Source: an uncultured bacterium (lineage in GTDB: Bacteria; Bacteroidota; Ignavibacteria; UBA10030; BY39). Taken from it: a stretch of DNA of 64,000 bases. Below are positions 1 to 9,000 of the stretch, piece by piece (within the stretch, counting starts at the first letter, position 1; each line of letters starts with the position of its first letter). The stretch lies in contig CALCJK010000003.1 in the NCBI GenBank assembly GCA_937967455.1, positions 62,001 to 126,000 of the forward strand, in the 5' to 3' direction. A program made the translations under genes and the position numbers. Under the pieces are notes generated by a model. It saw only the letters and a list, made by a program, of their open reading frames with translations. It searched no databases and was not told the origin of the DNA.

Positions 1-214
1 CAACAATAAAACTTATGCAGCATCGTTCTATAATTTGGGAAAATTTCTGCTCCCCTTTCTGAGTGCCCTCCTTATGACACATTGTACATTGCTCTGATGA
101 GAAGGAATGCATCATTTTGCAATAATGGAGAACAACTGGTAGTCCAGAATTAAAAATAGTGAAAAATATAATTACTGTGATGAAGATAAGTTTTAATTTT
201 GTTATTGTTTTCAT
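1..214 (-). CDS. Small exported Cys-rich protein, partial (runs off the left edge)
   Basis: An open frame of 71 codons starts with ATG at 214 on the minus strand and continues past position 1 without a stop; it is absent from the ORF track because it is incomplete. The N-terminus (MKTITKLKLIFITVIIFFTI) is a Lys-rich start followed by a hydrophobic stretch, so a signal peptide or single membrane anchor is likely. It is followed by HYCKMMHS, a CTMCH motif and a CC pair near the window edge. I recall similar HYC...CC small proteins in Bacteroidota but cannot name a function. CTMCH fits the CxxCH haem pattern by spacing only. Function unknown. Confidence 0.55.
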   Translation of the reverse strand, partial: MKTITKLKLIFITVIIFFTIFNSGLPVVLHYCKMMHSFSSEQCTMCHKEGTQKGEQKFSQIIERCCISFIV

Positions 215-277
215 ACTACCATCATTAACATAGCAAATATTTATTAAGTTTCAAAATTCATTAGTTTAAGAATATTG

Positions 278-1006
278 TTATCTATATAAAAATTTTAAAT
301 CAAATAAGTTTGAAACACCAAGAGGTTTAGGTGAATACAATGGTTCTCCATATTCAACTCCAATCAAATTTCCGTAATATTTAGCCCGAATATCTAAGAA
401 TTCTAGAAAAGATTTTTTGCTTAAAAGTGTTTCAGGATCTTCGGATTTTGGATTATAAAATTGAGATTTATATGCTTTAACAGCTTTTTGACGTATATGA
501 TAGACATCGCTAATGTCAATTATTATGCTTGGTATAAATTCTAATTTCATCATAAAGTTGAAGTATGTGAGAGGCCTCCATGCTTCTTGAACTTTAGTGT
601 TCTCAGTGGTTTTAATGTTTGCAAGACCTGAGTAATACCATGCCTCCTTGCATAATTGATGTGCTTTTGTATGATCTGGATGTCTATCATGCCAGTGTGG
701 AAATAATAAGATTTCTGGTTTATATTTTCTTATTACTTTAATTAACTTTAGAAGATTGATTCGGTTGTTTTCAATTTCTGTATCTTGTAAATTAAGATTT
801 AAACGTGTTTTTACACCCAGAATTTTTGCTGCTAAAGCGGCTTCCCTGGATCTTATTTCTTTTGTGCCTCTTGTTCCAAGTTCACCTTCAGTGAGATCAA
901 CTATAACAACTTTATAACCTAATTTTATCAATTTTGCGACGGTACCAGCACATCCAAGTTCAACATCATCAGGATGTGCTCCAACTGCAAGAACATCAAT
1001 TTTCAT
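278..1006 (-). CDS. bshB1: Bacillithiol biosynthesis deacetylase BshB1
   Basis: A 242-residue PIG-L/LmbE-type zinc deacetylase that would remove the acetyl group from GlcNAc-malate in bacillithiol synthesis, in the cytoplasm. The zinc-binding AHPDDVELG motif is at residues 10-18 and the second metal/catalytic segment HWHDRHPDHTKAH is near 103-115. Length and the GTRGTKEIRSREA segment fit BshB1 rather than the longer mycothiol enzymes. It is transcribed away from the hydrolase at 1129, with a good promoter upstream (1035-1063). bshA and bshC are not in the window. Confidence 0.9.
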   Translation of the reverse strand: MKIDVLAVGAHPDDVELGCAGTVAKLIKLGYKVVIVDLTEGELGTRGTKEIRSREAALAAKILGVKTRLNLNLQDTEIENNRINLLKLIKVIRKYKPEILLFPHWHDRHPDHTKAHQLCKEAWYYSGLANIKTTENTKVQEAWRPLTYFNFMMKLEFIPSIIIDISDVYHIRQKAVKAYKSQFYNPKSEDPETLLSKKSFLEFLDIRAKYYGNLIGVEYGEPLYSPKPLGVSNLFDLKFLYR

Positions 1007-1034
1007 TGTTTAAATTCCGTATTTGTTTTTGTCA

Positions 1035-1063
1035 AATATAAGTATCATGCTTAATTATTTCAA
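1035..1063 (-). promoter_or_regulatory. Predicted sigma-70 promoter of bshB1
   Basis: On the minus strand, TTGAAA (-35), a 17-nt spacer and TATATT (-10) precede the bshB1 ATG, giving a leader of about 22 nt. Seen by eye only; the spacing equals that of several other candidates in this window. Confidence 0.5.
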
Positions 1064-1076
1064 ATTTTTATCCTGA

Positions 1077-1105
1077 TTGTATTTATGAATAATTTTTAAT
1101 ATATT
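1077..1105 (+). promoter_or_regulatory. Predicted sigma-70 promoter of the hydrolase/bioY/cmk/ispH genes
   Basis: TTGTAT, 17 nt, TATATT, ending about 24 nt before the ATG at 1129. It lies just beside the divergent bshB1 promoter, so both could share a regulator. The -35 is only a partial match. Confidence 0.4.
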
Positions 1106-1128
1106 TTGAAAGATTTATTTTTTATTCC

Positions 1129-1968
1129 ATGAAATATGAAGAAATTTTAGTAAAGAACTCAAATGGTGAACCATTTGGAGTTGATTTAAGATACAAAGGT
1201 AGAAAAGATTTCTTTGAATATAAAAATTTCATTTTGATATGTCCAGGTTTTATGGCGTTTAAAGATTGGGGACCATTCCCTTATCTTGCAGAACGATTGT
1301 GTGATGATTTATTTGCTACAATTGTAATGAATTATTCACACAATGGTATAAGTGATAATCGATATAAGATTACGGATTTTAAAAAGTTCTTTGAAAATAC
1401 TATATCAAAAGAATTAAATGATATTGCTTCTGTATTAAATTGGTTATTTAAAATACATGGTGATCGAATTATCAATATAGTTTTGGTAGGGCATTCTCGT
1501 GGAGCGGCAAACAGCATTTTAATTGCTTCAAATTATATAATAAATGGTTTAATAACGATTTCACCAATTGCAAATTATGATCGCTGGAATGACCACCAAA
1601 AATCTTTGTGGCAAAAAAAAGGTTATCTTCCAGTCTCCAATGAAACTTCTAATCCTGCCCTCAAGATTGGTATAGAGTATTTGATTGACCTTGAAAAAAA
1701 TAGAAATGTGTATAATCTTGAATCGGCTATTAAAAAATTAAAGATACCATGGCTTATAATTCATGGTGGGAATGATATTGTTGCAAAACCTGATGAAGCT
1801 AAAAAATTATATGAATTATCTAATAAAAGTACTACAGAGTTAAATTTTATTCCCGATATGGGCCATTTGTTAGGTTATAATCAGAATTCTAATAATGAAA
1901 AAAATATTTTCTTAAATAAAATAATACTTATCATTAAAGAGTGGTTAAATAAAAATTTTAGGAGCTGA
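1129..1968 (+). CDS. Alpha/beta hydrolase family protein
   Basis: A 279-residue soluble alpha/beta hydrolase. The nucleophile elbow is GHSRG (about residues 122-126), the acid lies in the HGGNDIVAKPDEA segment (about 213-225) and the catalytic His in DMGHLLG (about 244-250). The PGFMAFKDWGPFPYLAERL region resembles dienelactone-hydrolase/serine-aminopeptidase-like esterases. The substrate cannot be told from sequence. It stops one base before bioY, so the two are probably co-transcribed. Confidence 0.8.
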   Translation: MKYEEILVKNSNGEPFGVDLRYKGRKDFFEYKNFILICPGFMAFKDWGPFPYLAERLCDDLFATIVMNYSHNGISDNRYKITDFKKFFENTISKELNDIASVLNWLFKIHGDRIINIVLVGHSRGAANSILIASNYIINGLITISPIANYDRWNDHQKSLWQKKGYLPVSNETSNPALKIGIEYLIDLEKNRNVYNLESAIKKLKIPWLIIHGGNDIVAKPDEAKKLYELSNKSTTELNFIPDMGHLLGYNQNSNNEKNIFLNKIILIIKEWLNKNFRS

Positions 1969-1969
1969 A

Positions 1970-2542
1970 ATGAATAATGACAACATAATAATTAAGGAAA
2001 CAATTATAGTAAGATCCAGTAGTTTAATAAAAAGCATAACTTTAATCTTATCGTTTTCTGTACTTACGGCTGTAGGTGCATGGATTGAAATTCCGACGCA
2101 ACCGGTGCCTTTTACTTTACAAACATTTTTTGTTTTATTGTCGGGTGCTATTCTTGGCTACAGGTATGGTTTTTATAGCCAAGTCATTTATTTAATCATG
2201 GGTGTAATTGGGATACCAGTATTTGCAGGTTTTAGTTCGGGAATTTTGAAATTATTTGGACCAACTGGTGGCTATTTATTAAGTTTTCCAATAGCAGCCT
2301 TTATAACAGGATACTTAGTAAATAAAAAAGATAGTTATTTGTGGGTAATGTTTTCAGTTGCATCAGGAATGGCTTTAGTATTTTTATTAGGCACATTGTA
2401 CTTGAATATCGTTTATTTTAAGAATATTTTTAAGGCAATTTCATACGGATTTGTAATTTTTTCCTGGTGGGATGCTCTTAAAATACTAGCTGTGACTTCG
2501 ATATATAAAGTATTCAATAATTGCTTTAGATTGGAAAAATAA
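1970..2542 (+). CDS. bioY: Biotin transporter BioY (ECF S component)
   Basis: A 190-residue integral membrane protein with about six hydrophobic segments. The signature IPTQPVPFTLQTFFVLLSGA (residues 41-60), the YLIMGVIGIPVF segment and the LFGPTGGYLLSFP motif are typical of BioY, the biotin-binding S unit of ECF transporters. No EcfA/T genes are adjacent, so it works alone or with shared ECF modules encoded elsewhere. The C-terminal third is more divergent than the core. No BirA-type palindrome or riboswitch was seen upstream. Confidence 0.88.
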   Translation: MNNDNIIIKETIIVRSSSLIKSITLILSFSVLTAVGAWIEIPTQPVPFTLQTFFVLLSGAILGYRYGFYSQVIYLIMGVIGIPVFAGFSSGILKLFGPTGGYLLSFPIAAFITGYLVNKKDSYLWVMFSVASGMALVFLLGTLYLNIVYFKNIFKAISYGFVIFSWWDALKILAVTSIYKVFNNCFRLEK

Positions 2543-2581
2543 TTATATTAATACACTTTATTTTTAGATTTATCCAGAATA

Positions 2582-3256
2582 TTGAAGAAAATAATAATTG
2601 CAATCGACGGACCTGCAGCAGCAGGTAAATCTACAACTGCTAAATTAGTGGCTGAAAAACTTAATTATTTACACATCGATACCGGGGCAATGTATCGAGC
2701 ATTAACCTACAAAATTCTGCGAGAAGGAATAGACCCCGAGAACGAAACTGCTGTTATCGAAGCGTTAAAAAATAGTAAAGTTGACCTAATAAAAGAAGAA
2801 AATAGAATAAAGGTTTTTTTAGATAATAAGGATGTAAGCGAAAATATAAGAAGCATAGATGTTACAAATGCAGTTAGTGCAATTAGTAGTTATAAAAAAG
2901 TTCGTGAAATGATGGTGGATATACAACGCAGAATCAGTAAAGAAGGTGGTGTTGTATTAGAAGGTAGAGATATAGGTACAGTAGTGGTGCCCAATGCAGA
3001 ACTTAAAATATTTATGATTGCAGGAATAGAAACAAGAGCTAAGCGCCGACAAAAAGAATTATCTGAAAAAGGTTTATTTATTGATTATAACAAGATTGTT
3101 AATGAAATAATAGAAAGAGATAATAAAGATTCAAAAAGAAAAGAAAGTCCTTTGCGCAAAGCTGATGATGCAATCGTGCTAGATACATCAAATTTATCGA
3201 TAGAACAACAAGTAAATTTTATTGTAAAAAAAGCATTAGAAATTATTGAAAATTAA
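2582..3256 (+). CDS. cmk: Cytidylate kinase
   Basis: A 224-residue (d)CMP kinase, standard length. The P-loop GPAAAGKST is at residues 10-18, followed by LHIDTGAMYRALT (about 31-43) and the VLEGRDIGTVV motif (about 124-134). The start is TTG; there is no ATG near the conserved N-terminus KKIIIAIDG, so the TTG is convincing. It begins the cmk-ispH-rpsA gene order common in this phylum, and its 3' end overlaps ispH by 11 nt. Confidence 0.95.
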   Translation: MKKIIIAIDGPAAAGKSTTAKLVAEKLNYLHIDTGAMYRALTYKILREGIDPENETAVIEALKNSKVDLIKEENRIKVFLDNKDVSENIRSIDVTNAVSAISSYKKVREMMVDIQRRISKEGGVVLEGRDIGTVVVPNAELKIFMIAGIETRAKRRQKELSEKGLFIDYNKIVNEIIERDNKDSKRKESPLRKADDAIVLDTSNLSIEQQVNFIVKKALEIIEN

Positions 3257-4139
3257 CATAGATAAAAATTCAGGTTTCTGCTGGGGTGTTGTGCGAACCA
3301 TCGATATGGCTGAAGATGAACTGAAAAATAATTCTCAGCTTTATTGTTTGGGTGAAATTATTCACAACCCCTCTGAGATTAAAAGATTGGAATCGCTTGG
3401 ACTTAAGACAATTACAAGGAATGATTTTCCAAGTATACCAAATTCCCGGGTTCTGATTAGGGCTCATGGTGAACCACCTGAGACATATGAACTAGCAAAA
3501 AAATATAACATAACCTTAATAGATGCAACCTGTCCCGTTGTTACAAAAGTTCAAGAACGAATCAGAAATTATGATAAAATGGGCTATCAGATTGTTATTT
3601 ATGGTAAACAAAACCACGCTGAAGTTATAGGTCTTCTAGGACAGATGAAAGGTACTGGAATAGTTATAGGTTCTTTCGAAGAGGTTGATAAAGTTGATGT
3701 ATCAAAAAATACTGTATTATTTTCACAGACAACGATGGATAAGAATATGTTTTATAAAATACGTGATGAGCTGAAAAGAAGAGTGAAGGAATTAATTGTT
3801 GATTCTTTCGAAACACAGGCGGTACAGTTTATCACAAAAGACACAATATGTGGTCAGGTTTCTGGAAGAGATGTAAAGTTACGGGAATTTGCCAAACAAA
3901 ATGATGTTGTCCTATTTGTTGCTGGTAAATCAAGTTCTAACGGTAAAGTTCTTTATAATATTTGCAAAGAAGTAAATTCAAATACATACTTCATCGAAGA
4001 TGAAACAGAGATAGATTTTAAGTGGTTTATTAATGCTAAGACAGTCGGTATCAGTGGTGCTACTTCCACGCCTCAATGGTTAATGGAAAAAGTTAAAAAT
4101 AAAATTGAAGAAGAATTTAAAGAATGTGTTTCGATATAA
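3246..4139 (+). CDS. ispH: 4-hydroxy-3-methylbut-2-enyl diphosphate reductase
   Basis: A 297-residue 4Fe-4S enzyme of the last step of the MEP isoprenoid pathway (HMBPP to IPP and DMAPP). Cluster ligands are visible in NSGFCWGV (Cys 12), DATCPVV (near 96) and TICGQVSGR (near 199). Histidines in IHNP, RAHGEPP and KQNHAEV match the substrate pocket. The start is TTG inside the end of cmk, placed so that the conserved KINIDKNSGFCWG begins at residue 2. DXS or other MEP genes are not nearby. Confidence 0.95.
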   Translation: MKINIDKNSGFCWGVVRTIDMAEDELKNNSQLYCLGEIIHNPSEIKRLESLGLKTITRNDFPSIPNSRVLIRAHGEPPETYELAKKYNITLIDATCPVVTKVQERIRNYDKMGYQIVIYGKQNHAEVIGLLGQMKGTGIVIGSFEEVDKVDVSKNTVLFSQTTMDKNMFYKIRDELKRRVKELIVDSFETQAVQFITKDTICGQVSGRDVKLREFAKQNDVVLFVAGKSSSNGKVLYNICKEVNSNTYFIEDETEIDFKWFINAKTVGISGATSTPQWLMEKVKNKIEEEFKECVSI

Positions 4140-4278
4140 AAGCCATCAATAATAAAATAAACAATAACCAAAAACAAATCTTTCTGTTTACGAAACTTAG
4201 TTATGATGGCTGGCTAAGAATCGCAAACAGTAAAGATAATTCTGTGTTAACCGCAGAATGAACCTTTAAGGAGGTTTA

Positions 4279-6120
4279 ATGTCAGAAGATTTAAATGTGA
4301 AAAGTGAATCTAATGTATTAACAACATCAGATGCACAGGAAATGAAAAAAAACACAAAAAATAATTCATTTAATTCTATTAGTCGGATAATCGAAAAAGA
4401 ATATGATGAAAAAGAATTTCAAGAATTAGAAAAATTTTATGAACCCACACTTAGTACTATTACAGCTAATCAGCTAGTAAAGGGAAGGATTATTGCAATT
4501 GGAGAGAATGAAGTTTCCATTGATATAGGTTTCAAATCTGAAGGTGTTGTACCAATAAGCGAATTCCCAAACATCGATGAGCTAAAAGTTGGTGACGAAA
4601 TTGAAGTCTTCCTTGAAAGCATAGAAGATAAAGATGGGCAACTTGTTTTATCTCGTAAACGTGCCGATTTTATGCGCGTTTGGGAAAAAGTTACCAAAGC
4701 TTATGAGACTGGTGAAGTTATTCAAGGTAGAATATTAAGAAGAATTAAAGGTGGCTTAGTTGTGGATATCTGGGGAATAGAAGCATTTTTACCTGGTTCA
4801 CAAATAGATGTAAAACCAATCCGTGATTTTGATCAATTCATAGATAAAGTAATGGATTTCAGAATCGTTAAAATTAACCATGCTGCTGAAAATATAGTGG
4901 TAAGCCATAAAGTCTTAGTTGAAGAGGAAATGGCTGATCAGAGAAATGCAATTCTAAATTCAATTGAAAAAGGTCAAATTTTAGAAGGAACAGTAAAAGC
5001 GATAGCAGACTTCGGTGTTTTTGTGGATTTGGGTGGTGTAGATGGATTAATTCATATCACTGATCTATCTTGGGGTAGAATCAATCATCCATCAGAAGTA
5101 GTGAAGCTTGATCAAGTGATTAATGTTGTTGTTACTGATTATGATCCTGAGAAGAAACGAATATCACTTGGATTAAAACAATTAACTCCACATCCGTGGG
5201 AAAACATAGAAGAAAAATATCCTGTTGGAATGAAGGTTACTGGAAAAGTGGTATCTTTAACTGATTATGGTGCCTTTGTTGAAATTGAAAAAGGTATTGA
5301 AGGATTGATACACATATCTGAAATGAGCTGGACTCAACACATCAAACACCCATCGCAGGTTGTTTCAATGGGACAAATGGTCGATGCAATAATTTTAAGT
5401 CTTGATAAAGAAAATAAAAAAATATCTCTTGGAATAAAGCAATTAGAACCGGACCCCTGGTACAATCTTTTACAAAAATACCCAGTTGGTTCAAGACATA
5501 AAGGTATAGTCAGAAATCTCACCAATTTTGGTGTTTTCGTTGAATTAGAACAAGGTGTTGATGGCTTAATCCATATTTCTGACCTATCCTGGACTAAGAA
5601 AATACGGCATCCTGGAGAAGTTGTAAAGAAAAATCAGCAAATTGATGTAGTGATTCTGGGTGTTGATGTTGAACAAAGAAGAATATCTTTAGGCCACAAA
5701 CAACTTCAAGATAATCCTTGGGATCATTTCGAAAATGTTTATAAAGTAGGTGTAGAAGTAGAAGGTAAATTAACAAGGATAATCGAAAAAGGAGTCATCG
5801 TTGAATTACCTCTTGGAGTTGAAGGATTTGTCCCAGCTTCTCAACTTTCAACAGTACCACTTAAAAATATTGCTGAATCATTTAAGGTTGGGGACATTTT
5901 ACAGCTTAAAGTAATTGAGTTTGATAAAGATTCTAAAAAAATAGTCCTTTCTGCAATTGAATATCTGAAAGGTAAAGAACAAAAATTAGTTGAAGAGTAT
6001 ATAAGTCAACATAAGCTACCTCAAATGAATTTTAAAGATGCCGTGAAAGGTCCACAACCTTCTGAAATTGCATCTTTTGAGGAGTTAGACAAAGCACCCA
6101 GTCCAGATGATATCATCTGA
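4279..6120 (+). CDS. rpsA: 30S ribosomal protein S1
   Basis: A 613-residue S1 with six S1/OB RNA-binding repeats starting near residues 66, 145, 232, 317, 404 and 490; repeats 3-5 carry the strongly conserved [16 protein letters not shown] pattern. It bridges mRNA to the 30S subunit. An N-terminal acidic, Asn-rich tail of about 60 residues precedes the first repeat. A strong Shine-Dalgarno (aaggagg) 7 nt before the ATG is one of the best in the window. It follows ispH after 139 nt and ends in a strong terminator. Confidence 0.97.
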   Translation: MSEDLNVKSESNVLTTSDAQEMKKNTKNNSFNSISRIIEKEYDEKEFQELEKFYEPTLSTITANQLVKGRIIAIGENEVSIDIGFKSEGVVPISEFPNIDELKVGDEIEVFLESIEDKDGQLVLSRKRADFMRVWEKVTKAYETGEVIQGRILRRIKGGLVVDIWGIEAFLPGSQIDVKPIRDFDQFIDKVMDFRIVKINHAAENIVVSHKVLVEEEMADQRNAILNSIEKGQILEGTVKAIADFGVFVDLGGVDGLIHITDLSWGRINHPSEVVKLDQVINVVVTDYDPEKKRISLGLKQLTPHPWENIEEKYPVGMKVTGKVVSLTDYGAFVEIEKGIEGLIHISEMSWTQHIKHPSQVVSMGQMVDAIILSLDKENKKISLGIKQLEPDPWYNLLQKYPVGSRHKGIVRNLTNFGVFVELEQGVDGLIHISDLSWTKKIRHPGEVVKKNQQIDVVILGVDVEQRRISLGHKQLQDNPWDHFENVYKVGVEVEGKLTRIIEKGVIVELPLGVEGFVPASQLSTVPLKNIAESFKVGDILQLKVIEFDKDSKKIVLSAIEYLKGKEQKLVEEYISQHKLPQMNFKDAVKGPQPSEIASFEELDKAPSPDDII

Positions 6121-6144
6121 TTTTAGAAACTAAAAATTGGATTT

Positions 6145-6177
6145 AAGAGTTAGTTCATATGAACTAACTCTTTTTTA
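6145..6177 (+). terminator. Rho-independent terminator after rpsA
   Basis: A perfect 12-bp inverted repeat, AAGAGTTAGTTC / GAACTAACTCTT, with an ATAT loop, runs into a T tract. It sits 24 nt after the rpsA stop and just before mtaB. Confidence 0.85.
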
Positions 6178-6188
6178 ATATTAATAAA

Positions 6189-7499
6189 ATGAATAAAGTA
6201 GCATTTTACACCTTAGGATGTAAATTAAATTTTGCAGAAACCTCTACAATAGCCAGAACATTCCTTGAAAATGGTTTCTCAATTACAAAATTTGAAGATA
6301 AATCCGATGTATATGTAATTAATACTTGTACTGTATCTCAACGGGCTGATAAAGAATGTAGAAAAATAATTAGAAGCATAATTCGTCGTTCACCAAAAGC
6401 ATATGTAATAGTTACTGGATGCTATGCACAACTAAGACCAGAAGAAATTGCTTCGATCGAAGGTGTAGATCTGGTTTTAGGTACTACAGAAAAGTTTAAT
6501 ATACAGAACTACCTTCCAAATCTAGACAAATCGAAATCGCCACAAATTTATGTATCTGAGCTTTCCGAAAATAATGACTTTGGAATTGCTTATTCAGGTG
6601 ATGTTGATGATAGGACAAGAGCATTTCTGAAAGTTCAGGATGGTTGCGATTTTAATTGCTCATTCTGTACAATACCTCTTGCCAGAGGTGATAGCAGAAG
6701 CCTGCCGATAAAATCTGTATTGCAACAGGCAAGGTATTTAGCGGATAGAGGATATAAAGAAATCGTACTTTCGGGTGTCAATGTTGGTGATTATGGGAAA
6801 AAAGATGGTGAAAATTTGCAAATGCTTTTGAAAAGTCTTGTGCAAATTGAAGGCATCGAACGCATAAGAATTAGCTCTATAGAGCCAAATTTATTGAGTA
6901 CAGATCTCATCAATTTTATACTTGATAACGAAAAATTATGTAATCATTTTCATGTACCTCTGCAAAGTGGATCAAATGAAATCCTTAAAATGATGCGCCG
7001 AAGATATACAGCAGAAAATTATCAAAATCTCATTAATGATATAAATAGAAAAGATCCGAATGCTGCAGTAGGTGCTGATGTTATAGTTGGTTTTCCAGGG
7101 GAAACAGAAAAACATTTTCTGGAAACTTACCAGCTTTTGTTAGATTTACCCGTGTCATATTTGCATGTATTTACATATTCAGAAAGACCTAATACTCCCG
7201 CTGCTGAATTTGAAAATCGTGTTGAACCTAGAATTAGATTCGAAAGAAACAGAAAATTGAGATTGCTGAGCAAGAAGAAAAAAACTAATTTTTTTTCTAA
7301 ATTCTTAAATAAATATGTTCAAGTTCTTTTTGAATCCAATCATGAGGATGGATATATCTACGGTTTTACAAGGAATTATATAAGAGTTCGTACAGAATAT
7401 TCAGAAAATTTGGTTAATAAAATTGTTCCCGTCCAAATTATTTCAATAGATGATGATGTATGTGTAGCAAGTTTACAATCTGAAATTTTAACTGTATAA
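6189..7499 (+). CDS. mtaB: tRNA (t6A37) methylthiotransferase MtaB
   Basis: A 436-residue radical SAM methylthiotransferase that converts t6A37 to ms2t6A37 in tRNA. The N-terminal UPF0004 domain carries its three cluster cysteines in LGCKLNFAE, INTCTVSQRADKECR and VTGCYAQ; the radical SAM motif CDFNCSFCTIP is near residues 154-164; a TRAM-like C-terminal region follows about 370. The LGCKLNFAET opening marks MtaB rather than MiaB or RimO. The Sua5-type protein at 60237 would supply an upstream step of the same tRNA modification. Confidence 0.93.
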   Translation: MNKVAFYTLGCKLNFAETSTIARTFLENGFSITKFEDKSDVYVINTCTVSQRADKECRKIIRSIIRRSPKAYVIVTGCYAQLRPEEIASIEGVDLVLGTTEKFNIQNYLPNLDKSKSPQIYVSELSENNDFGIAYSGDVDDRTRAFLKVQDGCDFNCSFCTIPLARGDSRSLPIKSVLQQARYLADRGYKEIVLSGVNVGDYGKKDGENLQMLLKSLVQIEGIERIRISSIEPNLLSTDLINFILDNEKLCNHFHVPLQSGSNEILKMMRRRYTAENYQNLINDINRKDPNAAVGADVIVGFPGETEKHFLETYQLLLDLPVSYLHVFTYSERPNTPAAEFENRVEPRIRFERNRKLRLLSKKKKTNFFSKFLNKYVQVLFESNHEDGYIYGFTRNYIRVRTEYSENLVNKIVPVQIISIDDDVCVASLQSEILTV

Positions 7500-7511
7500 G
7501 AAAGATAAATT

Positions 7512-8255
7512 ATGAAACAGATACAATTAATTATAGTTTTAAGCTTATTATCGCAATTTCTTTATTCTCAAACTGATAAAAATATTACAAATAAAAACAG
7601 AATTGATTTTTTTGCAAATTATCAGAACAATATATCAGGTTTCAATCAAGCAGATTTTCAGTATAATGAAAATAAAAAGAAATCGGTGCCTCTTGCAGTT
7701 GGTTTGTCGTTATTAATTCCCGGAATGGGGGAATTGTATGTTGGTAATTATAATAAAATTGGTCGCTACTTTACAGGAGCAGAAGCAACCCTATGGTTGA
7801 CTTACGCATCATTGACTTACTACAGCAAATGGATAATTGATGATGCCCGTAAATTTGCTGGCGTTAATGCAAAAGTTAATATATCAGGGAAAGATGAGAA
7901 ATTTTTTGTAAATATTGGTAATTATTCAGACATATATCAATATAATGAAAGAAAACTTCAGGAAAGGAAAGAAGAACAATTATACGACCCTAATTCTGAT
8001 TATTTCTGGCAATGGAATAGCGAAACAAATAGATTAAAATATAGAAGCTTAAGAATTAAAGGTGATGATTTTCTCAATAGCACGCAATTTGTTTTAGGTG
8101 CAATATTGGCTAATCACATTATAAGTGCAGTTATTGCTGGTAACTTAGCCATCAAATATAATGAAACGAATAATCAGACATTACAAATAAATACAGATGT
8201 TAAAGGTACTGTTGATTTTCCAATACTTGTTTTAACTATTTCTAGTACATTTTAA
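7512..8255 (+). CDS. Exported DUF5683-like membrane protein
   Basis: 247 residues. A signal peptide (MKQIQLIIVLSLLSQFLYSQ) is followed by an Asn-rich linker, then the segment VPLAVGLSLLIPGMGELYVG with a hydrophobic hairpin typical of DUF5683/TM2-like envelope proteins of Bacteroidota. A second hydrophobic stretch near residues 195-215 (FVLGAILANHIISAVIAGNLA) suggests membrane insertion. No enzyme motif was found. It sits 12 nt after mtaB and 2 nt before truA. Biochemical role unknown. Confidence 0.7.
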   Translation: MKQIQLIIVLSLLSQFLYSQTDKNITNKNRIDFFANYQNNISGFNQADFQYNENKKKSVPLAVGLSLLIPGMGELYVGNYNKIGRYFTGAEATLWLTYASLTYYSKWIIDDARKFAGVNAKVNISGKDEKFFVNIGNYSDIYQYNERKLQERKEEQLYDPNSDYFWQWNSETNRLKYRSLRIKGDDFLNSTQFVLGAILANHIISAVIAGNLAIKYNETNNQTLQINTDVKGTVDFPILVLTISSTF

Positions 8256-8257
8256 AG

Positions 8258-8986
8258 TTGCGAAATATCAAACTTAAAATTGAATATGATGGTACAAATT
8301 ACGTTGGGTGGCAATCTCAATCCAATGGCAAAAGTGTACAAACAGAAATTGAGAATTGTCTAAAGCAGATATTGCAGGAAAATGTATCACTAATAGGTGC
8401 AGGAAGAACAGACAGTGGTGTACACGCAAAAGGTCAGGTTGCAAATTTTAAATCTAATACAAAACTTGATTTAAATAAAATTCAGAAAAGCTTGAATTCT
8501 CTATTACCTGATGACATAAAAATAATGAGTATTCAAGAAGTGCCGATTGATTTCCATTCAAGATATAGTGCAAAATCCAGAATTTATGTTTACTACATAT
8601 CAACTTTTCCGACTGCAATATTTAGAAATTACTCATGGTATGTAAAATATAATTTAAACATAGATTTATTAAATGAATGTTCAAAATTAATTCTGGGGGT
8701 ACATGATTTTGAAGGATTTTCCAAACTTGATGAGGCTAATGAAAATTATTTGAGTAATGTATTTATTTCAGGATGGATTGTCAAAAAAAAGTTTTTAAAA
8801 TACAAGATAGAAGCAAATAGGTTTTTATATGGTATGGTTCGCGGATTGGTTGGTACGATGGTAGATGTAGCGAGAGAGTATTTGACCATTGAAGATTTTA
8901 AGTTTGTTTTGGACAAAAAAGATAGGTGCAGAGCAGGACAATTTGCTCCAGCTAAAGGTTTATTTTTAGAAAATATTAAATATTGA
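8258..8986 (+). CDS. truA: tRNA pseudouridine(38-40) synthase TruA
   Basis: A 242-residue pseudouridine synthase for positions 38-40 of the tRNA anticodon stem. The catalytic Asp lies in GAGRTDSGVHAKGQV (about residues 48-62), with the N-terminal KLKIEYDGTNYVGWQ motif and the C-terminal RFLYGMVRGLVGTMVDV motif in place. The start is TTG, 2 nt after the previous stop, because no ATG precedes the conserved N-terminus. Confidence 0.95.
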   Translation: MRNIKLKIEYDGTNYVGWQSQSNGKSVQTEIENCLKQILQENVSLIGAGRTDSGVHAKGQVANFKSNTKLDLNKIQKSLNSLLPDDIKIMSIQEVPIDFHSRYSAKSRIYVYYISTFPTAIFRNYSWYVKYNLNIDLLNECSKLILGVHDFEGFSKLDEANENYLSNVFISGWIVKKKFLKYKIEANRFLYGMVRGLVGTMVDVAREYLTIEDFKFVLDKKDRCRAGQFAPAKGLFLENIKY

Positions 8987-9000
8987 TAAAAGGAGGAATT

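Noticed and set aside
227-254. TTGAAA-N16-TATGTT on the minus strand before the left-edge gene
   Set aside because: The start point would lie only about 6 nt before the ATG, leaving no room for its ribosome site; the -10 is also weak.
1900-1970. Biotin-responsive BirA box or riboswitch before bioY
   Set aside because: bioY follows the hydrolase gene after one base and no palindrome of the BirA type is present.
4124-4261. Possible 45-residue ORF between ispH and rpsA
   Set aside because: Begins inside ispH, has no ribosome site and no recognisable motif; such a length is expected by chance.
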